A DNA stretch of 64,000 nt from contig NW_003314309.1 in NCBI RefSeq assembly GCF_000143415.4, positions 867,827-931,826 of the forward strand, written 5' to 3'. The first letter of the stretch is position 1. Every line of letters begins with the position of its first letter. The notes under the pieces were generated by a model. It saw only the letters and a program-made list of their open reading frames with translations. It ran no database searches and was not told where the DNA came from. This document shows, in pieces, positions 23,401 to 34,113 of the stretch. Origin of the DNA: Selaginella moellendorffii (lineage: Eukaryota; Streptophyta; Lycopodiopsida; Selaginellales; Selaginellaceae). The translations under genes were made by a program, and so were the position numbers.

Positions 23401-25605
23401 CATGATTCTGTACAAGGTTGTGGATAGTAGTCTAAAGCACACATTGCAGTTTGGGATCGGGTTGCACCATGCTGGTCTCTGTGACAGTGACAGAACTCTA
23501 GTTGAGGAGCTCTTTTACAACAACAAAATTCAGGTAAACACTTTTTCGTTTTTACGATGGTCGATATACCTTTTGTTTTCTGAACAGGTTTTAGTTTGCA
23601 CGAGCACTTTAGCTTGGGGAATCAATCTCCCAGCACATCTAGTTGTAATCAAGGTATGCGTTTGCTACTTGATTGTTGTCTTGAATTGGGAAATCTTTTT
23701 TGTGTAGGGGACCGAGTATTTTGATGGAAAGTCTAAACGCTACATTGATTATCCTATCACGGATGTATTGCAAATGATGGGCCGGGCAGGACGGCCCCAG
23801 TTCGATCAACACGGAAAGGCTGTAATATTGGTTCATGAACCGAAGAAAAGCTTCTACAAGAAGGTTTGATAGCTCAACGACGTTGGACCGATCCATCTTA
23901 ACGTTCTGAACGGTGGCAGTTTTTATATGAACCTTTTCCAGTTGAAAGCAGCTTGGTTCACCACCTTCATAATCACTTGAACGCAGAGATAGCTGCTGGA
24001 ACAATTGCAACAAAGCAAGATGCTCTTTACTATTTGACATGGACGTATCTGTACCGGCGGCTGGTTATGAATCCAAGCTACTACGGTTTGGAAGACACAG
24101 CAGCTGAGTCCGTCAATCATTTCTTGTCAAGGTGATGTTTTCTGCCGATGCTCTCTTAACATTGACTGCTTTGCTCTCTTTTAGTCTTGTAAATGGCACA
24201 CTTGAAGCACTAGATGACGCTGGGTGCATCAAAGTGAGCGAAGACAACGTAGAGATACAGATGCCGGGACTCATTGCTTCAAAATACTATCTTCACTACA
24301 CAACAGTAGCACTTTTCAGCTCAAACGTACACTCTGAGAGTTCATTGGAGGTACGATCGTTGAAAAGGTAGACCTGTGGCTGATTGATCTTTGTGAGCAG
24401 GAGCTATTACAGCTGCTTTCATCTGCTGCGGAGTATGACGAGCTTCCTGTCCGGCATAACGAGGTACAGCCGCTTCGGGTTTTCGTTTACTGACCAGCAC
24501 AACCTTCCAGGAAAACCTGAATGCGATTCTTGCGCAGCAAGCACGAATGCGTGTGGACAATAAGCTGCTAGATGACCCTCATGTGAAGGCCAACTTGCTG
24601 TTTCAGGTAAAACAGAGAACGACTAGCTCGTGAATCCAGCGCTGAAGTTTCATTTTATCAGGCTCATTTCTCACGACTGGAGCTGCCAATTTCTGACTAC
24701 GTGACAGACACGAAGTCAGTGCTGGACCAAAGCATACGTATACTTCAAGCGATGGTGGATGCTGCGGCCAATGGAGGATGGCTGAGAACGACCATTCGGG
24801 CTATGCAACTCTTGCAGATGATTATGCAGGTAGAGCTGATGATTTCATTGCGATGTTATTATAATTCGCGTCTCTGACAGGGAACATGGTCTGATCATTC
24901 GCCTTTGCTCATGCTGCCAAACACAACCACGGAGCTCTTGCCTTCGCTGCCATTCGCTACGTTGGACGAGTTCCTGTCCTTGCCGTCACAACGCTTGCGC
25001 AAGCTGTTCGAGCGCTTTATGTCTCAGTCCCAAGTTCACGAAGTCATACAGGTGATTATCTCCACGCTTGACGGGTGGGTTCTTGTTTGTGACTTTGGTC
25101 CTTGTTGCATTGCCAGGCATGGAATTTTCTTCCACGAATCGATCTTACGTGGAGGATGCGAGATCAAAGGCTGAGTGAGGGGGACAAGTTCACGTCGTTC
25201 GCAATAGACATCGAAGTCAAGTCCAACAACACAAGGAGAAGCAGCACTCGAGCTTTCCTGCCTCGATACTCGAAAGTGAGTCTCGCAGTTTCGATTGAGT
25301 AACACTTTTTACATTTTCCTCTTGTGCTTGGTTTTTAGTCCAAGGAAGAGGGATGGTGGATCGTTGTAGGAAGCACAAGTACTTGGGAGCTCTTCGCCAT
25401 GAGGCGCGTGAGCATCAAAGACAAGCGTCTCAGCACAAGCGTTGCAGTGCCAAGAGTTCCTGCGGGAACACAGGTAAAGAGGATCATGATGAAATTTTTC
25501 CTGGATTGATTCTCTTGTTTGTTTTCGTGATTCCAGGAGATAGCGCTGTTCCTCGTCTCAGATTGCTACGTTGGCCTCGATCAAACTCATACCATCCCGG
25601 TTTAG
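17475..25605 (+). CDS. ASCC3/DExH14-type tandem Ski2-like helicase with Sec63 domains
   Basis: About 44 short exons separated by introns of about 50-70 bp give a protein of roughly 2,000 residues. The start at 17475 ([17 protein letters not shown], then FDVDKAYL) resembles the N-terminus of plant DExH14. Helicase cassette 1 has APTGAGKT (about 18700-18730), [29 protein letters not shown] and GRAGRPQFD, followed by a Sec63 domain. Cassette 2 has APTGSGKT (about 22350), [36 protein letters not shown] and GRAGRPQFD, then a second Sec63 domain ending TIPV. ASCC3 relatives unwind nucleic acid 3' to 5' and act in ribosome-quality control and alkylation repair in animals; the plant role is less known. 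Brr2 is the other two-cassette family, but the N-terminus and total length favour ASCC3. I found no breaks in the reading frame. A partial copy of its 3' end lies at 32789-33880. Confidence 0.9.
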
Positions 25606-25627
25606 TCCAATCTCTCTTTCGTGCTTT

Positions 25628-25760
25628 CATTCCACACGAACCAAGTGCTAGAAATCAGAGCAAATGGCGATCTCTGCGCGGACGAGTTTGGCGTTCTGAC
25701 CCGATCCGATACAACTGGGATCGATCGATCGAACGACGATCGACGAGAAGATGGTCTCAA
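25628..25760 (+). pseudogene. CLE-gene-like relic beyond the helicase stop
   Basis: Bases from about 25655 resemble the second exon of the CLE gene at 34114-34579: they encode GDLCADEFGVLTRSD where that gene has SDPCADKFGVLER. The CLE core is not conserved here. The relic is on the plus strand, whereas the intact gene is on the minus strand, so it is inverted relative to the shared helicase 3' sequence. The preceding 25628-25652 matches 33854-33880. Confidence 0.45.
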
Positions 25761-26245
25761 TAGTATAACACCAAGCTCTTCAATCTGCTCGTCCGCCTCA
25801 TATGAATCAAGTTCTTTTGTTCTTTCGCCATTACGTTTTAAGCTTGTTGTTTCTACTAACATTCGAATGCTGTCATTTTTTGCGCGATATATACCGTCAC
25901 TGTGCCTTCTTCTCCCGCCCCACGCAGCTTGGCCGCCTCCCATTGGCCAAGAGCAAACATCCGAAAAATTTCTCACGCAACCATGGCTACTGACCCTGGC
26001 CCGGGCCTGGGATCCAACGGCCGGCAAGCCTCCCCGCTATCGCTTTATATGTATAGATGGCTAGCCACTTTTCTATCCTTGTCCTACCAGTGTCAACACA
26101 ATCTCTTGCCTATTGTGGAGTACATGCTATGTGGCTTGAGTAGTCAAAGGCGCCAAGTTTTCTTCCACTTCCCAGTAACCAAGCAAGGACAACATTAAGA
26201 TCATTCTAAAAACTTTTCAACTGCTCGTACCTCTAGCTGATCACC
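25761..26245. other. Intergenic, repeat-derived in its right half
   Basis: No gene is recognised. The segment 26052-26170 is related to 32336-32455; see the separate entry. The region is cut by an assembly gap at 26246. Confidence 0.4.
26052..26170. repeat. Retroelement-edge repeat, partly inverted partner of 32336-32455
   Basis: Bases about 26119-26170 (tatgtggcttgagtagtcaa and following) match 32336-32385 in the same orientation. Bases 26052-26118 (ggctagccacttttctatcc and following) match 32386-32450 as the reverse complement. One of the two copies has therefore undergone a local inversion. Confidence 0.7.
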
Positions 26246-27121
26246 NNNNNNNNNNNNNNNNNNNNNNNNNNNNNNNNNNNNNNNNNNNNNNNNNNNNNNN
26301 NNNNNNNNNNNNNNNNNNNNNNNNNNNNNNNNNNNNNNNNNNNNNNNNNNNNNNNNNNNNNNNNNNNNNNNNNNNNNNNNNNNNNNNNNNNNNNNNNNNN
26401 NNNNNNNNNNNNNNNNNNNNNNNNNNNNNNNNNNNNNNNNNNNNNNNNNNNNNNNNNNNNNNNNNNNNNNNNNNNNNNNNNNNNNNNNNNNNNNNNNNNN
26501 NNNNNNNNNNNNNNNNNNNNNNNNNNNNNNNNNNNNNNNNNNNNNNNNNNNNNNNNNNNNNNNNNNNNNNNNNNNNNNNNNNNNNNNNNNNNNNNNNNNN
26601 NNNNNNNNNNNNNNNNNNNNNNNNNNNNNNNNNNNNNNNNNNNNNNNNNNNNNNNNNNNNNNNNNNNNNNNNNNNNNNNNNNNNNNNNNNNNNNNNNNNN
26701 NNNNNNNNNNNNNNNNNNNNNNNNNNNNNNNNNNNNNNNNNNNNNNNNNNNNNNNNNNNNNNNNNNNNNNNNNNNNNNNNNNNNNNNNNNNNNNNNNNNN
26801 NNNNNNNNNNNNNNNNNNNNNNNNNNNNNNNNNNNNNNNNNNNNNNNNNNNNNNNNNNNNNNNNNNNNNNNNNNNNNNNNNNNNNNNNNNNNNNNNNNNN
26901 NNNNNNNNNNNNNNNNNNNNNNNNNNNNNNNNNNNNNNNNNNNNNNNNNNNNNNNNNNNNNNNNNNNNNNNNNNNNNNNNNNNNNNNNNNNNNNNNNNNN
27001 NNNNNNNNNNNNNNNNNNNNNNNNNNNNNNNNNNNNNNNNNNNNNNNNNNNNNNNNNNNNNNNNNNNNNNNNNNNNNNNNNNNNNNNNNNNNNNNNNNNN
27101 NNNNNNNNNNNNNNNNNNNNN
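26246..27121. other. Assembly gap (876 N)
   Basis: All bases are N. The 5' part of the MFS-like gene at 27123 may lie inside. The true size is unknown because scaffold gaps are usually estimated. Confidence 0.99.
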
Positions 27122-27122
27122 C

Positions 27123-27308
27123 GCGCTGTACATCGGCTCGATCATCATCGGCCTTGCCACCGGAGGCCAGTGGGCCGTGCTGTCGACCATCATCGCGGCG
27201 ATCTTCGGGCTCAAGCTCTATGGAGTTCTCCATCCCAAACGTTGCAAAGGAATGTTGGAAGTTGCCGGTGTGTTCTACTCTTGTCCGGGCCACGGTGCCA
27301 AGTGCTGA
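27123..27308 (+). pseudogene. 3' end of a nodulin-like MFS transporter gene, truncated by the gap
   Basis: The frame opens out of the gap with ALYIGSIIIGLATGGQW, then STIIAAIFGLKLYG. This resembles the late membrane segment and 'FGLKxYG' motif of nodulin-like/NFD4-type major facilitator proteins. After it the usual continuation is not seen, and the frame stops at 27306-27308. It may be a true gene whose later exons I did not define, or a fragment. No start is visible. Confidence 0.5.
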
Positions 27309-27880
27309 AACGTTCTTTGTCATGGGCGACACATGTTTCTTTGGGTGGAGCTTTCACCTTGGATCGAGTTAGGAAACGAAGGACCTACGACAACTTCTAC
27401 TTTGTTGCTCTTGATTGACACAGAAAAGAATCAGAACAAAAGCACAAAAACAGAAGGAAAAGATGAACTCACAAGAGGTTGTCGAGGATTGGCACGGAGT
27501 AGTACATTTTAATCGCGTAAAGACTCCAGTGCTCCGCCTTGGGCGCCGGCCAAACGGTAGGTCGCCACGTCCGTGTTAGATCGAGAGACCTCCCCGCGTG
27601 AACCAAAGCTGATGGCCGAGTCCTCACCTTGCGACTCCACTCCACTCCCGCGGCTTCGTTCCTCTCCAGCTCCTCCATCAATTGCCTCACCGGCCTCATT
27701 GCAAACCAGTATAACTCGACCATGCACGTCCCCCATACCCATTGGCAGCATCTGTTGCCAAAACCAGTCAGAAACTCTCTCAGATCCGGACATGAAAGAA
27801 CTTTGTCACTCAAAAGTTCTTTATTTTGTTTTTGAAACAAAAGTTTACTTAGTACCGAAGTAATTCAACCGAGGCTTCAT
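27309..27880. other. Intergenic, unassigned
   Basis: Two overlapping minus-strand frames of about 94 and 123 codons exist (27509-27793 and 27469-27840). Neither has a motif I can name. They lie just beyond the 3' end of the Crinkler-like gene and may be noise. Confidence 0.3.
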
Positions 27881-29904
27881 TTAGACTAGGTAGTCAAACG
27901 AGATTTTGCCATCCCAATTTTTCATTTCCAACTCGAAATCCGTTCGGACGTCCGATGTCTCCACCATGGTTACTTTAGCTCTGGTCTTGTTCCCACTCGG
28001 AAAAAGCTGTACTGAAAGGAAAACCACACACCCGTGTTCTGGAACGACTAATATTGGCGAGTCTTCCGTTGTGACATTAATCACAAACACTTGAGCAGAA
28101 TGCTGCTTGGCATACCGCTCGGCTTTCGATACGTAACCTTCCACATCATCGTTGACAACCAACTCACAGCCAAACTTGGAAAAGTTGTCGTTGTTCCGGA
28201 CTAGGATGTCAAGCCGCTCCTGCAGCCGAGCTCAGAAATCAGAGAGCCTCAAAACAAAACAAAGATGCTTACCTGCGTGTCTCTTTTGTCAAGATACTCC
28301 GCAGCTATCTTAGCTTTAGGGACGAGCTTCGCATCAACCAAGGGGTACGCTTGCGTCAAAACAGCCTTTATCCTGGTGAACAACATGAATTGGTAAGAAT
28401 ACTTGGATAACTCCCCTGTCCGTTTTATACACTCTGGCCTGCACAATGCCTCCCCATCCAAAGTTCTAATTGCCTGGAAAACAACCCACAGAGGATCAAC
28501 GCGCAACGCCTGTGCAGGAGGGTCCACCGAACCGCTCGTGATAACACATCTTCGCAATATAATACTCCGTAGCATTGGTGAAGAAATCCGCACGTCATAA
28601 CCATCCGGTTTTGCCTCCTGTGCGATTAATACACCTTGAGCAATGAGATTCCGCAGCTCCAGTATCACCATCTGATCATTGCAGTGACGCTTGTCTTCTT
28701 TAAGGAACGACAGGAGCAGATCAAAGTCACGGCCAGTTGCACCCTTCTTGAAAGCGGACAGAATCTTAGAGTAAGTTTGCTGTCCAAAAACATAAGTCGA
28801 AAGATGAAACGAGTCAGTTGCCTCAATCCACTGTCTGCTAGTCCACAGCTCCCTGTCCACCAAGTAGTCCAAGCATGAACCGACTATCCCTTTGTGACCG
28901 CCTGTCAATTCTATGACCGACGTAGCAATCCGCTCAATCTCAATCTGTACTCCTTGGAGGTCGGCTTGTGCCTGCTGCAGCAGGTTCTCAACATCGCCTA
29001 CTAAGAACCTCACTGGCTCCGAAAGGAAACTGTACGAGAAAGGCGAATACAGGCTGGGCGCACTACTCGGTACATAGACCCTGTTTAGCTCCGCTGCATC
29101 TTCAGGCCGCCTCAAGTATTGAGCTTCAAGAAGATCCTTGACAGTCTCAACACCAACCAGAAGGACACCGTTGAAGTTGTAGTCGTCATCGTCTCTAATC
29201 CCTTTGAGAGTGCTGAAGAAATCGTCAAGGCAATCCGGAGAGGCTGAGAGCAACGCGTCGGCTTCATCTATAATGAGTGTAACCTTGATCGGCAGGTTCT
29301 TCACAAGAAACAACGACCTGAAGCTCCAATCTGTGCATTCTTCGCCTGTAAGCCTAGCCGGGAACAAATCAGCACATTTTCCATGAAGATGGTCGCAAAG
29401 CGCAGCCCAGAACCTGTTCCTGCTCCAGCTTTTATCCACTGACACCTTGTCCAAATACACCACACAGATATCTGGATCAAGTGATAACTCCCTCTTCACA
29501 GCCATTGCCATGGTGCTCTTCCCGCTTTGTCGTGCGCCACATAGAACACAATACTTGCCGTGCTTCAGCTTGTCCACAAGCTGAGTAACATCAGGGGGTA
29601 CGTAGTAGTGTTTCTGGGGATCCGTAATACCTCCTACGGCAAAGGTTCGCTTCGGAGCGGTATCTGGTTTGCGCACTAGTGTGAAAACGTACCTATGCCC
29701 GAGGAGCAGCTCAGTTTGCCTGCTTACTATGAAGGATCCAGTGGTATCCTCGATCGCTATGTCCTTGGCTGGCCGGTCCAGCTTGTGAGCCATGAAATCG
29801 ATCACTTCTCCCGCAGTGATACCGTAAGAGAATCGCCATGGGCGGCCGAACCCAATTACCTGCACTGACTCCGCTACATCAGCGCGTCGCTTACTAGAGT
29901 CCAT
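27881..29904 (-). CDS. Crinkler-like protein: ubiquitin-like header, P-loop NTPase, PD-(D/E)XK-type nuclease
   Basis: Two exons (29904-28273 and 28219-27881) join in phase after CACGCAG and give 656 residues. Residues about 14-77 form a compact beta-rich header (VQVIGFGRPWRFSYGI to RYVFTLVR) of ubiquitin-like pattern. The NTPase has a Walker A GARQSGKST at 123-131, a Walker B TLIIDEAD at 209-216 and a VLLVG strand near 247-251. A winged-helix-like stretch follows. The second exon encodes RLDILV (D548), CEL (E563) and a conserved-looking AERYAKQHSAQVFVI strand, matching the spacing of the REase-like nuclease at the end of Crinkler (CR/CRN) proteins. Crinklers were found as oomycete effectors, and related header-NTPase-nuclease genes are known in other eukaryotes. 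In a plant the role is unknown: a selfish or defensive nuclease, or an acquired gene. The family call is mine from motif order; an unrelated AAA+ ATPase is the alternative. Confidence 0.6.
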
Positions 29905-29929
29905 GATAAGGGTTCGATTCCTCTTGTAA

Positions 29930-29976
29930 GAGAATATTCGTGGAATTCTCGTATTGAGGGAATATTCGTGATTCCC
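29930..29976 (-). promoter_or_regulatory. Two tandem operator-like inverted repeats upstream of the Crinkler-like gene
   Basis: gagaat/attctc (29930-29935 and 29945-29950) and gggaat/attccc (29958-29963 and 29971-29976) are adjacent inverted repeats sharing the core gaatattcgtg, 28 bp apart. They lie 26-72 bp before the start codon, in the leader or core promoter. A binding role is inference. Confidence 0.45.
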
Positions 29977-30082
29977 TCTTAGGTCAAATTATTCAGTTAG
30001 CAGCGGCTGGCATTCCAGAGTACATTCATGATTTCCTATCCCAAATATGGAGCAGGATCACGTCCCACTCTGAAAAAGAAAG

Positions 30083-30712
30083 ATGGCACCCTCATCTTCC
30101 TTAACCTATTTCCAGTCATGGAAAACTCAAGATGCAATTTTACTCCATGGAAAAGGATCTCTGGAGTGTGCTCTAGAGCAGCATCAAGCCAGAGGACGAT
30201 GTGGATGAAAAAGGAGTGGGACACCAAGAACAAAAAAGCGTTAGGGGTCTTGGGATGAGGCCTCGGAAAGAAATATCAAAGCTACCTTGACATCAACAAG
30301 ATGACAAAGGAAAACTAGGATGCTGTGTGTGTGATCCTTGGTACAACAACCAGAGCAAGATTGTTGGAACTCAAACTACAGCTGAACAGCCATAAACAGA
30401 GGGAGACAGAATCTGTAAGTGATTTTGCCAGTGCTCTTGTCAACATTGCCAAGCAGATCGGTGCAGTTCAAATGAAGTAAAATTGCATTTGAGTTTCCAT
30501 GACTGGAAATCTTTGCCATCATACACTTCCAAGGTTAAGGAAGATGAGAGTGCCATGTTTCTTTCATAGATTCTGTCTCCCCCTGGTTACGACTGTTCAG
30601 CTGTAGTTTGAGTTCCAACAATCTTGCTCTAATTGTTGTACCAAGGATCACACACACAGCATCCCAGTTTTCCTTCGCCATCTTGTTGATGTCAAGGTAG
30701 CTTCAATATTTC
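30083..30712. repeat. Two-block inverted repeat within copia gag
   Basis: Block a (about 30083-30150) has its reverse complement at about 30470-30558. Block b (about 30281-30420) has its reverse complement at about 30561-30705. Matches are near-identical by eye, for example gatcacacacacagcat in one arm against atgctgtgtgtgtgatc in the other. Order is a, b, a', b' rather than the a, b, b', a' of a simple hairpin. Confidence 0.85.
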
Positions 30713-32300
30713 TTTACTGATGATGATGAGTTCGATAATGATGAGTTGATCACAGCTTTCTTCAAGGGGCTTAGCAGACCAATGCAACTCGCACATTTAA
30801 GTTCCAGTAACACTTTCGGCCAGATCATAGCCAACCTCATAGTGTTAGAGGGCTTTCACAAGTCAGGGCAAGCAAGCTCAAATGAGAAAGAATTGGCACT
30901 CTTCGCAGGAAAGGGGAAACGATTTGTCACAGTGAGACCAAGACCAACGAACGATTAGGGCGAGAGCAGCAAACCAGAAAAGTTCAAGATGAAAAAGAAG
31001 AATGATTGCTGTAACATTTGCAAGAAACCAGGGCACTGGATACAAGATTGCCAAGAAAGCCAAGAAAGCTAAGGAGGCACAAAAAGCTGAGGCAAAGAGA
31101 GTGGCGGCAAGAAAGAACATGTTGGCCAACTTTGCTAGGACAGCAGAAAGTAGCAAGGATGACGACCAGGAGGACATGAACAACCATGGCAGCTTGTTCA
31201 TGGCCCCTAGTATCCAGCAGGTTGCAAAGAATACTCTTGGCACAAGAGCAAAAGTGGTATACCTTGATTCTGGGGCAAATAAACACCATGTGATGAAGGT
31301 TCCAGGAAATAAGTGAATTTTTCTTGGCGACAATCACTCATACAAGGTGGAGGGTGTTGGGACAATTGAGATTAAACTGCCAACAAGATAGATCACCAGC
31401 GTGAAGAATGTTTACTATGTTCCTGGAGTAAACAAGATGCTCTTCTTGGTGGGAAAGATTGCTGATCACGATCTAGAGATCACATTCACAAAGAGGATGA
31501 GTGCAATCACAGACGTGAATGGAAATGGAATAGCTTGTGGTAGAAGACATGTCGGTCTTTATCAGCTTAGTGCCGAGGTGGTGCAGCCAATCAAAGCTCT
31601 CTTTGCTGGGATGAAAAAAGCAATGGACCTCCAGACATGGCACATGAGGCTCATGCCACACCAATCTATTGGACATCAAAGAATTAGCAGCAAAAGAGAT
31701 GGTAAAAGGTTTAAGCATCACCTCATTAAGTGCAATGAAATTTTGCAAGTCATGTGCACTTGGTAAACACCATTAGCTCCTTTTTCCACAGATAGCCACT
31801 AATTGTGCTAAAGGACCTCTAGCACTAATTCATTCTGATCTCTTTGGCAATAAGAAGTTATACTTTGTGACCTTCATAGACGACTACTCACAAACCATAG
31901 CAATGAAGTTCCTCTAGCTTAAATCAGAAGCCTTCCAGGAATACAAGGCTCAGGTGGAGTTGCAGACAGGAAAGAAAATCAAAATGCTAAATGATGAAGG
32001 CAAGGAGTATACATTCAAGGAATTTGCCAGTTTTTGTATTTCCTTTGGAATACAGCAGCAATTTTCAATCCCTGACACAACGGTGTAGCAGAGCGAATGA
32101 ATCACACACTCCAGGAGGCAGCACGAACTCTCTTGCGAGACTCTGGCTTGGTTGCAATTGTTCCAGCGGCTATCTCTGTGGTTGAAAAGGTTTATATCAC
32201 AGTTCAGAACATCGATGCAACGATTTAACGTGTGGTTACATCCTAATAGCGTTCAGCAAGAGTCCGGCAAAGGACTGCAGCAGGACACAGGTACTACATG
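30281..32300 (+). mobile_element. Ty1/copia retrotransposon fragment, gag to integrase (degenerate)
   Basis: A copia-type gag piece (TTTRARLLELKLQLN, 30342-30390) is followed by the inverted block above and gag again at 30746-30958. A CX2CX4HX4C zinc knuckle (CNICKKPGHWIQDC) lies near 31013-31060. The protease core VVYLDSGANKHH is near 31255-31290, VKNVYYVPGVNK-like text follows, and the gag-pre-integrase HMRL motif is near 31640. The integrase core includes HSDLFGNKK and YFVTFIDDYS near 31825-31890. Stops occur at several points, and RT/RNase H are absent. Protease before integrase before a missing RT places it in Ty1/copia. Confidence 0.8.
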
Positions 32301-32788
32301 CACGAAGTGTACACAGACCACTTCTCCAGGAAGAATGTCTATGTGGCTTGAGTAGTCAAAGGTGCCAGCTTTTTTCCACTCCCTCAACCCTCAATAGGCA
32401 AGAGATTGTGTTGAAACTGGTAGGACAAGGATAGAAAAGTGGCTAGCCATAACATTGATAAAGTATGCTGCCGTTGTGATGGCCTCGCACCAAAACGATC
32501 TGTACCAGCTAGTATTTTGAAGCAATGAGTCCCGGCATCTGTAACTCTATGTTGTCTTCACTCCCAGCATCAGCTAGTGCTTCAGGTGTGCCATTCACAA
32601 GAGCTAAAGGGAGCGAAGCAGTCAGCGTTAAGAGAGAATAGACAGAAAGCTTTACCTTGACAAGAAGTGATTGATGGACGCAGCGGTTGTGTCTTCCAAT
32701 TGGTTAAGTGCATGCATGAGATAGCTAGTTCTTTCGTGATGTACCCGTTTCTTTCTCCTTGGGCTGCTCCAGTGGTGATGGTCAAGAA
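32301..32788. repeat. Copia-edge sequence and unassigned spacer
   Basis: Bases 32336-32455 match 26052-26170 in two blocks, one direct and one inverted. From about 32460 to 32788 I recognise nothing before the helicase relic begins. Confidence 0.5.
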
Positions 32789-33880
32789 ATCTTCATTACA
32801 CAGCAGTGGCACTTTTCAGCTCAAACATACACTCTGATAGTTCGTTGGAGGTACGATCGCTGAGAAGGTCGACTTCTGACTGATTGATCTTTGTGCACAG
32901 GAGCTATTACAGCTGCTTTCATCTGCTGCGGAGTATGACGAGCTTCCTGTCCGGCATAACGAGGTACAGCCGCTTAGAGTCTCCGTTTACTGACCAGCAC
33001 GCAATTCTTGCGCAGCAAGCACGAATGCCTGTGGACAATAAGCTGCTAGATGACCCTCATGTGAAGGCATCTTGTTGTTTCAGGTATAAAAGAAATTCTA
33101 AGTCGTGAATCCAGCGCTGAAATTTAATTGTACCAGGCTCATTTCCCACCACTGGAGCTACCAATTTCTGACTACGTGACAGACACGAAGTCAGTGCTGG
33201 ACCAAAGCATACGTATACTTCAAGCGATGGTGGATGCTGCTGCCAATGGAGGATGGCTCAGAACGACCATTCGGACTGTGCAACTCCTGCAGATGATTAT
33301 GCAGGTAGAGCTGATGATTTCATTGCAATGTTATTATAATTCGCGTCTTTGGCAAGGAACTTGGTCTGATCATTCGCCCACAGAGCTTTTGCCTTCGCTG
33401 TCCAAGCTGTTCGAGCGCTTTATGCCTCAGTCCAAGTTCATGAAGTCATACAGGTGATTATCTCCACGCTTGACGGATGGTTTGACTTTTGTCCTTCTTG
33501 CATTGTCAGGCATGGAATTTTCTTCCACGAATCGATCCTTCGTGGAGGATGCGAGATCAAAGGCTGAGTGAGGGGGACAAGTTCATGTCGTTCGCACTGG
33601 ACATCGAAGTCACGTCGAAAAGCAGCACTCGATCTTTCCTGCCTCAATACTCGAAGGTGAGATACAGTTTTGATGAATAACTCTCATTGAAAGGTATGAG
33701 TTTGATCTAGGCCGCCGTAGAAATCTATCTCCTGGAATCACGAAAACAAACTAGGGAATCAATCCGCTTGGTTTGTAGTTCAAGGAAGAGGGATGGTGGA
33801 TCGTTGTAGGAATCACAAGCACTTGGGAGCTGTTCGCCATGAGGCGCGTGAGCATTCCACACAAACCAAGTGCTAGAAAT
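32789..33880 (+). pseudogene. Partial duplicate of the ASCC3-like helicase 3' end
   Basis: It aligns with about 24291-25412 of the intact gene, including introns, then jumps to a match of 25628-25652. Exon text such as [20 protein letters not shown] and [20 protein letters not shown] is retained. Deletions remove the ENLN segment near 33000, the part of the LPNTTTELL to LRKLFERF region near 33380, and everything after MRRVSI. Intron retention shows DNA-level duplication, not retroposition. No upstream helicase domain is present, so the copy cannot encode an active enzyme. Confidence 0.9.
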
Positions 33881-34113
33881 TACCTTAGAACATTTTTGCT
33901 GGCTTTGATACAAATCCAAGTGAAGAGGCGCTCTCTATGGAAATGGTAAACACGCTCGCAAGCTATAGAATATGCCAAAAGGTACCCTAGAATATGCGAG
34001 AAGATACTCTTTACTAGAACGATGTTACAGCAGAAACTATCTCACTCTGCCTCTCTCCTTCTCGTCGATTGTAGATCGGTCGATCGAGATCGATCTATCG
34101 CTCGATCGCTGCA

